From positions 1 to 6,647 of the forward strand of contig JAISBQ010000022.1 of assembly GCA_031266115.1 (NCBI GenBank): a stretch of DNA of 6,647 nt, read 5' to 3'. This DNA is from Bifidobacteriaceae bacterium (GTDB taxonomy: Bacteria > Actinomycetota > Actinomycetes > Actinomycetales > WQXJ01). The notes under the pieces are model-generated. The model saw only the letters and a list, made by a program, of their open reading frames with translations. It did no database searches and had not been told where the DNA came from. Shown here piece by piece: positions 6,001-6,647 of this stretch. The position numbers and the translations under genes are program-made. Within the stretch, counting starts at the first letter, position 1; each line of letters begins with the position of its first letter.

Positions 6001-6647
6001 TGGCCGGCGACGGCACTGTCCTGTTCGACAAGGCAGTGGCCTTCCCCGATCAGACCATCACCCTCGCCGACGCCCGCGACGGCGCCGCCCTCGGTGCGCA
6101 CCTCGCGCCCGCGACGTGGGGATCGGACATCGCGTACTCCATCGCCCCGATGGACACCAACACCGCCGGTGCGACGGTGTCCACAGCCGGCCGACTCACG
6201 GCAGCCAAGACTGGCGTGGTGCGTGTGACGGCCGTGGCATCCCGCGACGGCAAGGTGTACTCGTCCAGCGCCACCGTGAGCGTGGTCGCGGCCTCCACGG
6301 CAGCTCTGAGCGCAGCGCTGACCTCGGCCGAGGCGATCAATCCCGCCGCCTACACCTCCGCTTCCGCGGCGGCGTTGGCCACGGCCGTTCAATCGGCCCG
6401 GTCCGTGGTAGCGAACCCGGCCGCCACCCAAGCGCAGGTCGATGTCGCAGAAGCGGCGGTGCGCAACGCCATCGCCGGTCTGGTCCCCGCGGGCCAGACC
6501 GATCCGCTGCAGGCCCTGATGGATGCCGCCCAGGCACTGGCGGACAGTGCGACCGTCAGCGCCGGTCAGGCCGCGGCGCTCAGGGCCGCAGTTGAGGCCG
6601 CGCAGCGGGTGCTGGCCGATTCGGCCGGCGCATCCCAGGCCGACGTG
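2874..6647 (+). CDS. Secreted multi-domain family 3 glycoside hydrolase, beta-xylosidase-like (open at right edge)
   Basis: The first 1258 codons of a large exported GH3 enzyme are present, with no stop before the window end. A signal peptide (hydrophobic core about 13-30) probably ends at AQA-A, residues 41-44. The catalytic (beta/alpha)8 domain spans about 54-401. It contains YWNEALHG, HRDPRWGR at 185-192 followed by EETYGEDP, the KHF motif at K233-H234, and the nucleophile D312 in TSDCGAIDD. The second GH3 domain starts near 415 and is interrupted at about 502-660 by extra sequence with a CBM6-like second half. It resumes with E695 in EEQDR, a plausible acid/base, and ends with YPFGYGLSYS at 812-821. 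Next come a fibronectin-III-like domain (827-940), two Big2-like domains (about 944-1040 and 1045-1141) and FIVAR-like repeats from 1143. Such enzymes release terminal xylose, arabinose or glucose from oligosaccharides. The WNEALHG and SDCGAIDD motifs favour the xylosidase/arabinosidase branch, but specificity is inferred. The modular tail suggests wall or surface attachment; any anchor lies beyond the window. Confidence 0.93.
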   Translation, partial: MFHHAASSRHRPLTSLIAASVVAAFAAIGLQSAPSPVATPAQAADTPAYQDTTLPFEVRAADLVSRMTLAEKAQQLRATNPAFGGQAPGITRLGVRAYSYWNEALHGVARAGSSAPATSTPAGTAVGEATEFPTGLGLATSWNRDLVGTMAKTTSDEARGYYEDPINAASDRWGLTFWSPTINMHRDPRWGRAEETYGEDPYLTGQIGGQFVAGMQGDLEDNSGYLKSVTTPKHFLANNSENDRHSGSANLTEAELREYYTPAFATLMGEYGAASAMTSYNSVNGVPQSANSYALETLARRTWGFDGFVTSDCGAIDDVTDTHTGVANDGHAWAPAILGRAATRAEGTAWSLKAGTDVDCTGGQYSANLVPAINQGLLTENDVNVNLTRAFTVRMRLGEFDPTTPWSTYTIDNQISTAAHRAAAQASSDEGVVLLKNANGVLPLASTVDDVVLLGEFGQEIVHGDYSPTSVPADLAAKSVKAALDDKLGAANVTYASGTVVPVRPGIGTLTFYDAGGAVLGQAFPHDLVNTGSPTYSGYAPNIFDGTGWGFPGVYFSDLFATQGSALEGWVEFAITIPAGTQQISLLQYGEAPTPGGTFELSTNPGFGPYTPVATIPQNPTGGTGGWFPAPVATTTEPYTGAAGSVRLRVAYANTSSVGPQIGTGGAADPALSAAVAAADAVVVYVGTRTSDSAEEQDRASIALPRYQAELAAAACQANPNTVVYIQAVGEVDIRPFKDVCDAIVWSTYNGQDQGGTVPRILWGDANPSGKLPFTYYEDPVRDLEATVDYTMTPTDGRLGRTYQYFTGNVLYPFGYGLSYSTFAYSNLALSSSAVTPSDTITVSVDVTNTSSVPGKEVVEVYASSPKAGDLLRPDKQLKGFDKIALAANETKTVSIELKIADLWFWDEQREARTYDTGEWTIMAGPSSDTAAGLTATLAVTGTLAPALDVVTAVPDGTVLNTITPDNAIHANLSATRTDQSFYDLATVNVAYASSDAQVASVDATGAVRAVGAGVTQITASVTADGVTKSDTFPVVVYDGAFVAGDGTVLFDKAVAFPDQTITLADARDGAALGAHLAPATWGSDIAYSIAPMDTNTAGATVSTAGRLTAAKTGVVRVTAVASRDGKVYSSSATVSVVAASTAALSAALTSAEAINPAAYTSASAAALATAVQSARSVVANPAATQAQVDVAEAAVRNAIAGLVPAGQTDPLQALMDAAQALADSATVSAGQAAALRAAVEAAQRVLADSAGASQADV
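4377..4853 (+). other. Extra segment, CBM6-like in its second half, inserted in the second GH3 domain
   Basis: Residues about 502-660 split the GH3 C-terminal domain. The second half fits the CBM6 jelly-roll pattern: WVEFAITIPAG near 570, GGTFEL about 40 residues later, a GGWF motif with W627, and RLRVAYAN at the end. An aromatic residue in that position commonly stacks on sugar in CBM6 modules. The first half (about 502-565), with TFYDAGG and YSGYAPNIFDG, is not something I recognise. It lacks PA14 landmarks, the module most often inserted at this position in GH3 enzymes. Boundaries are approximate and the fold is inferred. Confidence 0.55.
5352..5691 (+). other. Fibronectin-III-like domain of the GH3 enzyme
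   Basis: Residues about 827-940 form the Fn3-like domain that commonly follows the GH3 C-terminal domain. Landmarks are the VSVDVTNTSSVPGKEVVEVYAS strand pair, QLKGFDKIAL and the closing YDTGEWTIMAG. It is thought to support the catalytic core and is not known to bind substrate. Confidence 0.85.
5703..6297 (+). other. Two bacterial Ig-like (Big2-type) domains
   Basis: The first, residues about 944-1040, has the typical Big2 pattern: a YASSDAQVASVDATGAVRAV stretch followed by GAGVTQITASV. The second, about 1045-1141, is more diverged but repeats the layout with AGATVSTAGRLTAAKTGVV and VRVTAVAS. Such domains act as surface spacers or adhesive modules in secreted proteins. Confidence 0.75.
6300..6647 (+). 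other. FIVAR-like helical repeats at the end of the visible GH3 protein
   Basis: From about residue 1143 the protein becomes Ala-rich and helical. The first unit (1143-1205) fits the FIVAR pattern: AYTSASAAAL, then VQSARSVVANPAATQAQVD, then AVRNAIAGL. A second unit starts at L1212 with LQALMDAAQALAD and is cut by the window edge at V1258. FIVAR modules occur near the C-terminus of many cell-wall-attached Gram-positive proteins, often before a sortase signal or another anchor. Confidence 0.7.

Noticed and set aside
5466..6431. A 321-codon minus-strand open frame
   Set aside because: Gly/Arg/His-rich shadow of the Fn3-like, Big2-like and FIVAR-like parts of the GH3 gene; no ribosome-binding site or family features.

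Overview
The window looks like chromosomal DNA from a high-GC actinobacterium. The evidence is strong G/C bias at third codon positions, a ClpC with typical actinobacterial sequence, and a DUF2516 gene, a family I know only from Actinobacteria. The multi-domain secreted glycosidase with Big2-like and FIVAR-like tails recalls Actinomycetaceae, Bifidobacteriaceae or cellulolytic Micrococcales. I cannot narrow the genus from sequence alone.

Layout: four genes lie on the minus strand in the left 2.5 kb, and one very large gene fills the rest on the plus strand. Read in the direction of transcription, the minus-strand genes are a DUF2516 membrane protein (2541 to 2197), D-aminoacyl-tRNA deacylase dtd (2194 to 1766), a macro-domain ADP-ribose hydrolase (1750 to 1202), a 186-base spacer, and then clpC (from 1015, running off the left edge). 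The first three are packed with gaps of 2 and 15 bases and are probably one transcript. clpC probably has its own promoter in the spacer, which holds a half-conserved candidate ClgR-type site.

After a 332-base divergent intergenic region, a plus-strand gene begins at 2874 and is still open at the right edge (1258 codons seen). It encodes a secreted family 3 glycoside hydrolase most like beta-xylosidases. An extra segment of about 160 residues, with a CBM6-like second half, sits inside its second catalytic domain. A fibronectin-III-like domain, two bacterial Ig-like domains and at least two FIVAR-like helical repeats follow. It is probably a cell-surface or secreted enzyme acting on plant or host glycans.

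How the genes work together: the minus-strand block is housekeeping and quality control (protein unfolding, removal of D-amino acids from tRNA, hydrolysis of ADP-ribose esters). The glycosidase is a separate accessory function facing away from it. I see no RNA gene, CRISPR array, insertion sequence or phage element, and no clear sign of a wholly new system. The best leads are the domain insertion in the glycosidase, the pairing of dtd with the macro-domain gene, and the clpC upstream site.
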